Assembly: GCF_018555685.1 (NCBI RefSeq)
Contig: NZ_JAFLWW010000003.1
Location: forward strand, 806,001-870,000
Source of the DNA: Aminobacter anthyllidis
Lineage (GTDB): Bacteria > Pseudomonadota > Alphaproteobacteria > Rhizobiales > Rhizobiaceae
Direction of reading: 5' to 3'
DNA length: 64,000 bases
The notes beneath the pieces are model-generated. The model was not told the DNA's origin, ran no database searches, and saw nothing but the letters and a program-made list of their open reading frames with translations. Shown one piece after another: positions 36,819 through 44,359 of this stretch (the stretch's first letter is position 1; every line of letters starts with the position of its first letter). Position numbers and translations under genes: made by a program.

Positions 36819-37514
36819 TCAGGCGATTTCGCGAAGCTCTTCCGGCTCACGCAGCACATAGCCACGGCCCCAGACAGTTTCGATGAAGTTCTGGCCGCCG
36901 GATGCCGCGTCAAGCTTCTTGCGCAGCTTGCAGATGAAGACGTCGATGATCTTCAGTTCCGGCTCGTCCATGCCGCCATAGAGGTGGTTGAGGAACATTT
37001 CCTTGGTCAGCGTGGTGCCCTTGCGCAGCGAGAGCAGCTCCAGCATCTGGTATTCCTTGCCGGTCAGATGCACGCGCTGGCCACCGACCTCGACAGTCTT
37101 GGCGTCGAGATTGACGATCAGGTCGCCGGTGATGATGACCGACTGGGCGTGGCCCTTGGAACGGCGGACGATGGCGTGGATGCGCGCCACCAGCTCGTCC
37201 TTGTGGAACGGCTTGGTCATGTAGTCGTCGGCGCCGAAGCCCAGGCCGCGCACCTTGTCCTCGATGCCGGCCATGCCGGAGAGGATCAGGATCGGCGTCT
37301 TGACCTTGGACAGGCGCAAAGTGCGCAGAACCTCGTAGCCCGACATGTCAGGCAGGTTCAGGTCGAGAAGGATGATGTCGTAATCATAAAGCTTGCCGAG
37401 ATCGACACCTTCTTCGCCGAGATCGGTCGTATAGACGTTGAAGCTTTCCGATTTAAGCATCAGTTCGATGCTCTGTGCGGTTGCACTGTCGTCTTCTATC
37501 AGCAGAACGCGCAT
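36819..37514 (-). CDS. ctrA: Cell-cycle response regulator CtrA
   Basis: A 231-residue OmpR-type regulator, the master cell-cycle transcription factor of Alphaproteobacteria. Receiver residues 1-115 with acidic E7/D8/D9, phosphoacceptor D51 ([15 protein letters not shown]) and KPFHKDEL. The winged-helix output (residues ~125-225) shows [51 protein letters not shown], which is distinctive of CtrA. Phosphorylated CtrA binds TTAA-N7-TTAA boxes and, in many species, blocks replication initiation. The C-terminal tail REIA ends in Ala; in Caulobacter a C-terminal AA aids ClpXP degradation. Transcribed away from a GANTC-rich promoter region. Confidence 0.98.
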   Translation of the reverse strand: MRVLLIEDDSATAQSIELMLKSESFNVYTTDLGEEGVDLGKLYDYDIILLDLNLPDMSGYEVLRTLRLSKVKTPILILSGMAGIEDKVRGLGFGADDYMTKPFHKDELVARIHAIVRRSKGHAQSVIITGDLIVNLDAKTVEVGGQRVHLTGKEYQMLELLSLRKGTTLTKEMFLNHLYGGMDEPELKIIDVFICKLRKKLDAASGGQNFIETVWGRGYVLREPEELREIA

Positions 37515-37967
37515 TCAAATCCCCTTTTCTGCTGCCGGAACGTCTTCGCGGTCCAAACCTTGCCGGCCCAGTGCTTACCTGAATCGGAGGCTGCCATCGA
37601 ATGGTTAACAAAACCTAATTTCGTATGGAAGACCATATCAGAAATTTTAACCGGCGCATACACCCTCTTGAATCCAATCATGAATCACACTGTCAACATC
37701 TTAACGCGACGCATTAACAAGGCTGACTAAGCGACTCCGGAGACGGCCCGATCACATTCGCAGCGAAAACCAGAATCTTTACCGGGCCTTAAGTCTCGAT
37801 GGGTATGATTAACGATGCCCGTAAACGAATGGTTACCGGCGGAGAAAAACTTTAAAAGTTTGTTTTCCATAGTCGGGTGTTCAGAACCGGTTCTGGTGCG
37901 GCACGGTCCCTTGGGGCCGGAGTAGGCGAGTAGAAGTGCGTTTTTCGGTGTTCGGGAGTGTCGGGTC
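37515..37967. promoter_or_regulatory. ctrA/fliJ divergent promoter region with clustered GANTC sites
   Basis: A 453-bp gene-free region between ctrA and the FliJ-like gene. Five GANTC sites (GAATC at 37581, 37670, 37682, 37773; GACTC at 37733) lie within 200 bp. GANTC is the CcrM methylation site of Alphaproteobacteria, and ctrA promoter activity depends on methylation state in Caulobacter. Several TTAA/TTAAC elements occur (37605, 37646, 37701, 37714), none with perfect TTAA-N7-TTAA. The ORF-like stretches inside are AT-richer than coding DNA here. Confidence 0.75.
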
Positions 37968-38345
37968 ATGAAATCACGTGAGAACCTGGTCAGGCTCAAG
38001 CAGTTTCAGGTGAACGAGAAGCGCCGGCAGCTGATGCAGCTTGATTCGATGATCGCCGAGTTCGACCGCATGGCCAGCGAGCTCGAACTGCAGATCGTCG
38101 CCGAGGAAAAGAAGGCGGGGATCACCGATCTCAATCATTTCGCCTATCCGACCTTCGCCAAGGCCGCGCGGCAACGACGTGACAATCTGAAGAACTCCCA
38201 GCATGACCTGGCGCAACAGCGCGCCGCTGCCGAATCCTTACTCGCCGAAGCTGAAGCGGAGCTGTCCAAGGCAGAGATGCTGGAATCGCGCGATCGCACC
38301 ACGCGCGACACCGACAGCACCGGCCGCAGCGCGATGATCGGCTAA
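37968..38345 (+). CDS. fliJ: Flagellar export protein FliJ-like coiled-coil protein
   Basis: A 125-residue, highly charged helical protein. It matches the FliJ type seen in rhizobia: MKSRENLVRLKQFQVNEKRRQLMQLDSMI and DLAQQRAAAESLLAEAEAEL, a two-helix coiled coil. FliJ is a chaperone-like factor of the flagellar export ATPase complex (FliH/FliI). The gene is divergent from ctrA and shares its promoter region; CtrA controlling flagellar genes would make sense. There are no other flagellar genes nearby, so the assignment rests on sequence pattern and recollection of the ctrA neighbourhood in related genomes. Confidence 0.7.
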   Translation: MKSRENLVRLKQFQVNEKRRQLMQLDSMIAEFDRMASELELQIVAEEKKAGITDLNHFAYPTFAKAARQRRDNLKNSQHDLAQQRAAAESLLAEAEAELSKAEMLESRDRTTRDTDSTGRSAMIG

Positions 38346-38422
38346 AAATAGTCAGCTTTTCAATAATTTAGCGGCGCCGCGCAGGCTCAAGGCCTGAGGC
38401 ATCCAGTCAGGCGCGCCGCGCT

Positions 38423-38833
38423 CTACGCCCGAAATTCAGCCGGCTCATCCCCGCCGGCCAATGACTGGGCACGCGAATCACGAATTTCGGGCGCATGGCG
38501 CTCCGCCCAGACCCTGATCTGGTTGAGCAAGTCGGACAGGTTGCAGCCCAGATCGGTCAGCTCGTACTCGACGCGCGGCGGAATGACCGGAAAGATCTCG
38601 CGCCGCACCAGCCCGTCACGCTCCAGAATGCGAAGTGTCTGCGTCAGCATCTTGGGCGTGATGCCCTCGACCTTGCGTTGCAGTTCGCCATAGCGCCGCC
38701 TGCCCGGCTTCAAAGCTCCAACGACCAGGTAGACCCACTTGCTCGCCAGCATCTCGAGCACGGTGTGCGACATGCATTCGCGCCGGAAGGCGTCATAGCC
38801 GAAAGGGGTGTCGGGGGCGCATTCACTATCCAT
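38423..38833 (-). CDS. HxlR-family transcriptional regulator
   Basis: A 136-residue winged-helix regulator with the HxlR pattern: CMSHTVLEMLASKWVYLVVGALKPGRRRYGELQRKVEGITPKMLTQTLRILERDGLVRREIFPVIPPRVEYELTDLG. Cysteines at residues 5 and 20 are N-terminal, as in redox-sensing HxlR proteins such as HypR/YodB. ATG 38833 is favoured over upstream in-frame starts because the HxlR core starts just after it. Divergent from the quinone oxidoreductase-like gene, which it probably regulates in response to quinones or electrophiles (inference). Confidence 0.87.
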   Translation of the reverse strand: MDSECAPDTPFGYDAFRRECMSHTVLEMLASKWVYLVVGALKPGRRRYGELQRKVEGITPKMLTQTLRILERDGLVRREIFPVIPPRVEYELTDLGCNLSDLLNQIRVWAERHAPEIRDSRAQSLAGGDEPAEFRA

Positions 38834-38879
38834 GGGGTACCTATATATCATCGAGGTACATTCTAGACAACAGAATGAT

Positions 38880-38896
38880 ACTATCCAAATGATAGT
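38880..38896. promoter_or_regulatory. Candidate HxlR operator
   Basis: ACTATC-N5-GATAGT, a perfect 6-bp inverted repeat in the divergent promoter between the HxlR gene and the oxidoreductase, 33 bp before the latter's start. Function inferred from position. Confidence 0.45.
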
Positions 38897-38928
38897 GGCA
38901 CATGCGTTCATCCAAGGAGGACATTCTC

Positions 38929-39855
38929 ATGCGTGCCATTACCCAGAACACCGTTGGCGGACCTGAAGTGCTCGAGATCGCCGAGCGGCCAACCCCGCAG
39001 ATCAAGGCCGGCGACGTGCTGATCCGCATCAAGGCAGCGGGCGTAAACCCCGTCGACGCCGCCGTGCGCGGCGGCTTCTACCCGCTTTTGGGCGAGCCGC
39101 CCTTCGTGCTCGGATGGGACTTGTCGGGAACCGTCGAGGCAGTTGGTGCCGGAGCCAATGGCTTTGCGCCTGGCGACGAGGTCTTCGGCATGCCCAATTT
39201 CCCTGCGCAAGCCGCAACCTATGCCGAGCTTGCGACGGCACCTGCAAGTGAGTTGGCGCACAAGCCAAAGGCGCTCGATCACGCGGCGGCGGCAGCACTG
39301 CCGCTCGCCGGCTTGACCGCCTGGCAAGGCCTGGTGACGGCTGGAAAACTCAAAGCGGGCGATCGCGTCCTGATCCAGGCGGCCGCCGGCGGCGTCGGCC
39401 ATATCGCCGTGCAGATCGCCAAGGCACGCGGCGCTTATGTCATTGCCACGGCGAGCCCCGGCAAGGTCGACTTCGTCCGATCTCTCGGCGCCGACGAGGT
39501 GATCGACTACACCTCGGACGATTTCGTCGCCAAGGCCGGCCCGGTCGACGTTGTCTTCGAGGCACTCGGCGGCGACCATCCAGAGGAATCGCTGAAGGCG
39601 CTGAAGGATGGCGGCACGCTCGTCGTCCTGCTCGGCCTCAGCGACAAGGCAGCGGCCGAAGCCGCCGCACGCGGCATCAGGGTCGAACGTATCTCTGTGC
39701 GCCCAGATGGCGAAGGCCTGAAAGAGCTGGCGAAGCTGACCGAATCCGGCAAGCTCAAGATCCACGTCGCCAAAAGCTTCCCGCTCGAAGAAGCAGGCGC
39801 GGCTCATGCATTCCTTGCGACAAAACCCAAGGGCAAGGTGGTGCTGACGGTATAG
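38929..39855 (+). CDS. NADP-dependent quinone oxidoreductase/zinc-less alcohol dehydrogenase (MDR family)
   Basis: A 308-residue medium-chain reductase. The N-terminal GroES-like domain has VNPVDAAVRGGF and GWDLSGTVEAVGAGANGFAPGDEVFG. The Rossmann domain has AAAGGVGHIAVQIAKARGAYVIATAS; the AAxGGVG motif is typical of QOR-type enzymes using NADPH. Structural zinc cysteines are absent. It likely reduces quinones or alpha,beta-unsaturated carbonyls. A perfect AAGGAGG RBS sits 8 nt before ATG 38929, suggesting high translation when induced. The divergent HxlR gene is the likely regulator. Confidence 0.92.
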   Translation: MRAITQNTVGGPEVLEIAERPTPQIKAGDVLIRIKAAGVNPVDAAVRGGFYPLLGEPPFVLGWDLSGTVEAVGAGANGFAPGDEVFGMPNFPAQAATYAELATAPASELAHKPKALDHAAAAALPLAGLTAWQGLVTAGKLKAGDRVLIQAAAGGVGHIAVQIAKARGAYVIATASPGKVDFVRSLGADEVIDYTSDDFVAKAGPVDVVFEALGGDHPEESLKALKDGGTLVVLLGLSDKAAAEAAARGIRVERISVRPDGEGLKELAKLTESGKLKIHVAKSFPLEEAGAAHAFLATKPKGKVVLTV

Positions 39856-39884
39856 ATCGCCAGGAAATCGTCGCTCAAATGCAA

Positions 39885-39910
39885 AAAGGGTGCGGCAAGC
39901 CGCACCCTTT
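39885..39910. terminator. Bidirectional terminator
   Basis: A perfect 11-bp stem AAAGGGTGCGG/CCGCACCCTTT with a 4-nt loop between two convergent genes; T-rich tails on both strands (CTTGTT on plus, TTTTTGC on minus). Confidence 0.85.
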
Positions 39911-39937
39911 CTTGTTGGTTGGCCGCAACGGCCGGTG

Positions 39938-40213
39938 TCAGTGACGGTATTGCTGGATGCGCGTGGTGCGCAGGCCGGCAAGGCCGTATTCGTCAATGGA
40001 GGCTTGCCAGGACAAGAACTCCTCGGTCGTCAACTTGTAGCGTTGGCACGCTTCGTCGAGACTGAGCAGCCCTCCCCTGACCGCAGCGACCACTTCCGCC
40101 TTTCGGCGGATAACCCACCGGCGCGTGTTGGTCGGGGGCAGATCGGCAATCGTAAGCGGGCTGCCGTCCGGCCCGATAACATATTTGACACGCGGTCTAA
40201 CCAGATCGGTCAT
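39938..40213 (-). CDS. sciP: CtrA inhibitory protein SciP (DUF1153)
   Basis: A 91-residue helix-turn-helix protein that binds CtrA and blocks its transcriptional activation in swarmer cells, as shown in Caulobacter. Seen: VKYVIGPDGSPLTIADLPPTNTRRWVIRRKAEVVAAVRGGLLSLDEACQRYKLTTEEFLSWQASIDEYGLAGLRTTRIQQYR, the full-length DUF1153 pattern, of standard size (~90 residues). The start is at ATG 40213; a longer in-frame extension to 40255 is not family-like. A CtrA-box-like site lies 58 bp upstream, consistent with CtrA activating its own inhibitor. Confidence 0.95.
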   Translation of the reverse strand: MTDLVRPRVKYVIGPDGSPLTIADLPPTNTRRWVIRRKAEVVAAVRGGLLSLDEACQRYKLTTEEFLSWQASIDEYGLAGLRTTRIQQYRH

Positions 40214-40270
40214 CGTACTCTCTACTAAAAACTCAAAGACCCAATCACCTGCCACACTAGCGCCACAGCT

Positions 40271-40285
40271 TTAAAAATTGCCTAA
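40271..40285 (-). promoter_or_regulatory. Candidate CtrA box upstream of sciP
   Basis: TTAA-N7-CTAA matches the CtrA consensus TTAA-N7-TTAA at seven of eight defined positions. It lies about 58 bp before the sciP start. CtrA activates sciP in Caulobacter; here the link is inferred from sequence. Confidence 0.5.
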
Positions 40286-40481
40286 GCGTGTACTAAGAGC
40301 TAAGTAACGAACGTGAACAGAACGTTAGACTCTCGGTCCGCAATTTAACCACCTGCCGAGTTGGCTGGTTTGTCGCCGAAAAAGGTGAACCAGGCCGCTT
40401 CGGGTGGCACTGCGAAGAGGCTTGACCTATATTGCAGCCATTGGCATGCAGCCGACCTTAAGACAGCGGAACGCAATCCCG

Positions 40482-41672
40482 ATGAACAGCCTGGACCTGC
40501 CCGGACGCCCCGAAGACACCCGCGTGGTTGTAGCCATGTCGGGCGGTGTCGACTCTTCAGTCGTGGCCGGCCTGCTCAAACAGGAGGGTTATGACGTCGT
40601 CGGCGTCACGCTTCAGCTCTACGATCATGGTGCTGCGACCCATCGCGCCGGCTCCTGTTGCGCCGGACAGGACATCGCCGACGCCCGCCGCGTCTCCGAG
40701 ACGCTCGGCATTCCGCATTACGTGCTCGACTATGAAGAGCGCTTCCGCAAGGCCGTCATCGACCCGTTCGCCGAAAGCTACGTCGCCGGCGAAACGCCGA
40801 TTCCGTGCGTCTCGTGCAACCAGACCGTCAAGTTCGCCGATCTGCTTGCCACGGCGCGTGAACTGGGCGCCGATGCGCTGGCCACCGGCCACTACATCCG
40901 CTCCAAGCAGAACGGCGCCCATCGCGCGCTGTACCGCCCTGTCGACGCCGACCGCGACCAGAGCTATTTCCTTTTCGCCACCACGCAGGAGCAGATCGAC
41001 TATCTGCGCTTTCCGCTTGGCGGCATGTCCAAGCCCGACGTTCGCGCCGCAGCCGAACGGATGGGCCTGACGGTTGCCACCAAGCAGGACAGCCAGGACA
41101 TCTGTTTCGTGCCGCAGGGCAAATATTCCGACATCATCGCCAAGCTCAGGCCATCGGCCGCCAACCCTGGCGACATCGTGCATATCGACGGTCGCGTGCT
41201 TGGCCGCCATGAAGGCATCTTGCGCTACACCATCGGCCAGCGCCGCGGCATCGGCATCGCTTCGGGCGAGCCGCTCTATGTCGTGCACATCGATGCCGAG
41301 CGCGCCCGTGTCGTCGTCGGCCCGCGCGAGGCGCTGGAGACGCACAAGATCTTCCTGCGTGGCATGAACTGGCTCGGCGACGAAGCCCTGTCGTCCGTGC
41401 CTGCAAGCGGCCTCGAACTTTACGCCAAGGTGCGCTCGTCGCGCCCGCCCCGTCCGGTCGTGCTGCATCATCGCAATGGCGCCACCTGGGTCGAACTGGT
41501 CGACGGCGAATCGGGCATCGCACCGGGACAGGCTTGCGTGCTCTATTCCGACGAGGGCGACGAGACGCGCGTCTTTGGCGGCGGCTTCATCGAGCGCTCC
41601 GAGCGGCACGCCGACGCGGAAGCGATGCTGTCGCGCCTGGCAGCAACGCCGGGGACGATTGCGGCGGAATAG
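40482..41672 (+). CDS. mnmA: tRNA 2-thiouridylase MnmA
   Basis: A 396-residue enzyme that thiolates U34 in tRNA-Lys, -Glu and -Gln using ATP and sulfur from the IscS/Tus relay. Seen: the PP-loop SGGVDSS (residues 20-26), the catalytic Cys in PCVSCNQ, the second catalytic Cys in ICFV, and the later GQRRGIGI and beta-barrel region ([27 protein letters not shown]). ATG 40482 is taken as the start; an in-frame extension to 40404 has no family-like sequence. Core housekeeping function. A long inverted repeat follows the stop. Confidence 0.97.
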   Translation: MNSLDLPGRPEDTRVVVAMSGGVDSSVVAGLLKQEGYDVVGVTLQLYDHGAATHRAGSCCAGQDIADARRVSETLGIPHYVLDYEERFRKAVIDPFAESYVAGETPIPCVSCNQTVKFADLLATARELGADALATGHYIRSKQNGAHRALYRPVDADRDQSYFLFATTQEQIDYLRFPLGGMSKPDVRAAAERMGLTVATKQDSQDICFVPQGKYSDIIAKLRPSAANPGDIVHIDGRVLGRHEGILRYTIGQRRGIGIASGEPLYVVHIDAERARVVVGPREALETHKIFLRGMNWLGDEALSSVPASGLELYAKVRSSRPPRPVVLHHRNGATWVELVDGESGIAPGQACVLYSDEGDETRVFGGGFIERSERHADAEAMLSRLAATPGTIAAE

Positions 41673-41678
41673 GAATTG

Positions 41679-41756
41679 GGGGAACAGGGCAGTAAGGCCA
41701 TAAGGCAGTAGGTTTCTAGCAAAATACCGCCCTACTCCCTTACTGCCCTATTCCCC
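41679..41756. repeat. Inverted repeat between mnmA and Gfo/Idh/MocA gene (likely bidirectional terminator)
   Basis: GGGGAACAGGGCAGTAAGG (41679-41697) faces CCTTACTGCCCTATTCCCC (41738-41756): 19-bp arms with one mismatch and a 40-nt centre that repeats the GGCAGTAGG/CCCTACT motif. It lies between convergent genes. The repeated GGCAGTA unit suggests a dispersed intergenic element. Confidence 0.75.
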
Positions 41757-41762
41757 TTGATT

Positions 41763-42716
41763 TCAGTCGTGCGTAACAGTGCCCGCAGTCAGAATCCTCA
41801 GCACCCCCAGCGCTTCATCAGCACCCGTGCGCGGCTCTTCGCGCGTTTGGATGCAATGGATGAAATGCTCGAGTTCGCGCGTCAGCGGCATGGCATTTTC
41901 GAGCTCGATATAGGTCGGCTCGTTCATCGTCGACGTCCACTGCCCCTCATCCTGCCACACAGCATGACGATACAGCGCAAGCTTGCGCTCCAGCGGCTCG
42001 ACATCGTCGAATACCGCCATGCCCTTGGTACCGACGACGGTCAGCCGGCGCTCGCGATAGGGATTGAGCCGCGACGCAAACAGGTGCCCGCGCAGGCCGT
42101 TGGGGAAGCGCATATGCAGGTGGGCGAAATCGCTAAGGTGGTTGAGCACCGCGGCACCCTCCCCGCGCACCTCGATGGGGGCAGTGCCGGTGATTGCCAG
42201 GATCATCGACAGGTCGTGCGGGGCAAGGTCCCACAGCGCATCGTTTTCGGCGTGGAACTTGCCGAGGCCGAGGCGATGCGAATGGATGTAGCCGACTTCG
42301 CCGAGTTCGCCCCTGTCGACAAGCGCCTTGAGCCCTTCGAACGCCGGATGGAAGCGCAGCACGTGGCCGGTCATGAACACACGGCCATTGTCGCGCGCGG
42401 CCTTCACGGCGCGCTCGGCGTCGGGCACGGTCAAGGCGATCGGCTTTTCGACCAGCACGTCCTTGCCGGCTTCAACGGCACGCACCGCAAAGTCGGCGTG
42501 GAATTGCGGCGGCAGCGCCATGACCACGGCATCGATCTCGCTGCGGGCGAAAAGTTCGTCCGGGGTGAGCGCGAGACAGCCCTGCTCCGTGGCGAAACGC
42601 TCCGCGCGCGCCGGATCGACGTCGGATACGGCATGGAGGGCTCCAAGCGACTTCAGGGTGCGGATGTGGTTACCGCCCCAATAGCCGCATCCAAGGACTG
42701 CAATACGCGGTTTCAT
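41763..42716 (-). CDS. Gfo/Idh/MocA-family oxidoreductase
   Basis: A 317-residue NAD(P)-dependent dehydrogenase. Rossmann motif AVLGCGYWGGNHIR (from residue 5), the EKPIAL motif of the family (with the catalytic Lys), and the second domain with GYIHSHRLGLGKFHAENDALWDLAPHDLSMILAI, where the HD pair likely contributes to catalysis. It resembles WlbA/WbpB-type UDP-sugar dehydrogenases acting in polysaccharide synthesis. ATG 42716 has GGAAAG upstream; 42752 is a longer alternative. Substrate undetermined; no sugar-synthesis genes adjoin it. Confidence 0.87.
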   Translation of the reverse strand: MKPRIAVLGCGYWGGNHIRTLKSLGALHAVSDVDPARAERFATEQGCLALTPDELFARSEIDAVVMALPPQFHADFAVRAVEAGKDVLVEKPIALTVPDAERAVKAARDNGRVFMTGHVLRFHPAFEGLKALVDRGELGEVGYIHSHRLGLGKFHAENDALWDLAPHDLSMILAITGTAPIEVRGEGAAVLNHLSDFAHLHMRFPNGLRGHLFASRLNPYRERRLTVVGTKGMAVFDDVEPLERKLALYRHAVWQDEGQWTSTMNEPTYIELENAMPLTRELEHFIHCIQTREEPRTGADEALGVLRILTAGTVTHD

Positions 42717-43000
42717 CAGGCTCTTTCCAAAGGGAATTACGCCGGCAGACATAGTGCCCGCGCCTTGCTAACTCAACCCCGCCTGCTGCGCCATTGGCGC
42801 CCGAGGCCTGCGCGACGGACGCGGACTGCCGCTCCTGAAGGGCTGCCGGAAGCCCGACAGACGTGCCTCGACAATTATCCGGAATTGCCCGATCTCACTG
42901 TTGACAGGCTCGCCATCCAGACATTATATCCGCCCGACCTTGGCGAACGCTTCGACGCCTGCCTCCCAGCGAGACAGTCATTTCGAGCCTTCTCCACCCT

Positions 43001-43077
43001 GGCGGGATAGCTCAGTTGGTTAGAGCACGGGAATCATAATCCTGGGGTCGGTGGTTCGAGTCCACTTCCCGCTACCA
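43001..43077 (+). tRNA. tRNA-Met (CAT), elongator
   Basis: A 77-nt cloverleaf including encoded CCA. The acceptor stem GGCGGGA pairs with TCCCGCT (G1-U wobble). D arm GCTCAGTTGGTTAGAGC, anticodon stem CGGGA/TCCTG around loop ATCATAA (anticodon CAT at 43035-43037), T arm GTGGTTCGAGTCCAC. The acceptor lacks the 1:72 mismatch of initiator tRNA, so this is elongator Met; tRNA-Ile with a modified CAT anticodon is a less likely alternative. Confidence 0.93.
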
Positions 43078-43121
43078 CTTCCTCACATCAAGATCGCATG
43101 CAGCCGGCGAGACAGCCTCCG

Positions 43122-44048
43122 CTAGCCCGACATCTGCTGGATGATCCATTGCCTGAAGGCGATCACGCCTGAACTTCGCCGCTGCGCCGGCGAAGTCACC
43201 AGATGGTACTGCAGATCCGACGGGATCATCTCGTCGAAACACTTGACCAGACGCCCGGCGACGAGGTCGTCGGCAACGAGAGACGACCGCACCAGCGCCA
43301 GGCCGGCATCCTGCCGGCACGCCGCGATCATGTCGGAAAAGGTCGGAAAACTCGGCCCGGCCTGGAAGTCGAAGGGATCATCCGACCCATCGACCGCCGG
43401 CAGCCTCTCCTTCCGGTCGTAGATCTGCCCATACCAGCGCTCCCAGTCCAGCACAGTGTGCCGGGCGCCCTCATATCGCAGCAGGGGTGCGGCGCGCAGT
43501 GCCTGCCGGCTGGGCAGGGTTCGAAAAACGGCCGGCGATGAGACGGCGAATTCGTAGTCGTCCGTGAGCCGGTAAGCATCCGTGCCCGGCAAGGATCCGG
43601 CCAGCCAGATGGCGATGCCGATCTTTTCGATGTCGAATCGCGCGCGCCTGTATTCAATGGTCACGCTGACCTCGATCTCAGGGTGAGCGGCGCAGAAGCC
43701 GCCGAGCCGCGGCTGCAGCCACTGGCTGGCAAATTCCGGCGTCGTCGAAATGCTGAGCTGCTCGCTCCTGAGGCCGGGGCGCGCATTCTCGAGCACCACC
43801 TCCAGCGCCGACAGGGCCTCGATGATGTCAGGTATCGCCTTTTCGGCCAAAACGGTCAGCTCGACGCCTTTCCTGCTGCGCACGAACAGTGGCGTACCCA
43901 GCCACGCCTCAAGCTGCGCGATCTGATGGCTGATCGCCGTCTGGGTCAGGCCCAACTCTTCCCCGGCTCGGGTGAAGCTGCGCGTACGCGCCACTGCGGC
44001 CATGGCGCGGAGCGTCTGCAGGGGTGGAAGCCGCGAGCCAGGCTGCAT
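43122..44048 (-). CDS. LysR-family transcriptional regulator (GcvA-like)
   Basis: A 308-residue LysR protein with HTH FTRAGEELGLTQTAISHQIAQLEAWLGTPLFVRSRKGVELT, the pattern of the GcvA/AmpR subgroup, and an effector domain from about residue 95. The start ATG is at 44048. It is divergent from a small DUF1127-like gene 75 bp away, an arrangement often seen in rhizobia, where LysR may regulate the small protein. Effector unknown. Confidence 0.9.
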   Translation of the reverse strand: MQPGSRLPPLQTLRAMAAVARTRSFTRAGEELGLTQTAISHQIAQLEAWLGTPLFVRSRKGVELTVLAEKAIPDIIEALSALEVVLENARPGLRSEQLSISTTPEFASQWLQPRLGGFCAAHPEIEVSVTIEYRRARFDIEKIGIAIWLAGSLPGTDAYRLTDDYEFAVSSPAVFRTLPSRQALRAAPLLRYEGARHTVLDWERWYGQIYDRKERLPAVDGSDDPFDFQAGPSFPTFSDMIAACRQDAGLALVRSSLVADDLVAGRLVKCFDEMIPSDLQYHLVTSPAQRRSSGVIAFRQWIIQQMSG

Positions 44049-44122
44049 GAAATTCCCTCATGCATCGGGTGATGCACCTTCATTGTACCTGACGCAGGAG
44101 GGCATGCAACTCATGGCAAATC

Positions 44123-44293
44123 ATGAAACAAATGCCGTATATCTCCATGAAAAAAATCTCTGGCCTGATCAGCCGCGCGTTGCGTCGATTCCGCCGACGT
44201 CAGTCTCCCAAGGCACTGCCAAGTTACCTTCGGCGTGACATCGGCCTGGACCACAGTAACGATCGGCCCCGCCATTGGGCGGACTATCTTTGA
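44123..44293 (+). CDS. DUF1127-like small basic protein
   Basis: A 56-residue frame: a basic N-terminal half (MKKISGLISRALRRFRRRQSP) and LPSYLRRDIGLDHSNDRPRHW at the C-terminus. The L..RRDIGLD segment is the hallmark of DUF1127/YjiS proteins, small arginine-rich proteins tied to phosphate or carbon metabolism and RNA turnover in rhizobia. Start choice is uncertain: ATGs at 44123, 44132 and 44147 are in frame and none has a strong RBS; AGGAGG at 44097-44102 is about 20 nt before the first. Another frame in the same region (from 44113) has the better RBS spacing but no recognisable features. Confidence 0.6.
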   Translation: MKQMPYISMKKISGLISRALRRFRRRQSPKALPSYLRRDIGLDHSNDRPRHWADYL

Positions 44294-44359
44294 CACTGAA
44301 AGCGCCGCGCGAAAGTGCGCGCGGTGCACTCGTCTCGGCACCGGCTCCCGGCGAAGCCT

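Noticed and set aside
37701-37717. TTAA-N9-TTAA near ctrA as a CtrA autoregulation box
   Set aside because: Spacing is 9, not the required 7, so it is not claimed as a site; TTAA is simply frequent in this AT-rich region.
43972-44238. Alternative small frame overlapping the DUF1127-like gene
   Set aside because: It has a better-placed RBS for ATG 44113 but no recognisable domain, while the other frame carries the RRDIGLD hallmark. Kept only as a start-site caveat.
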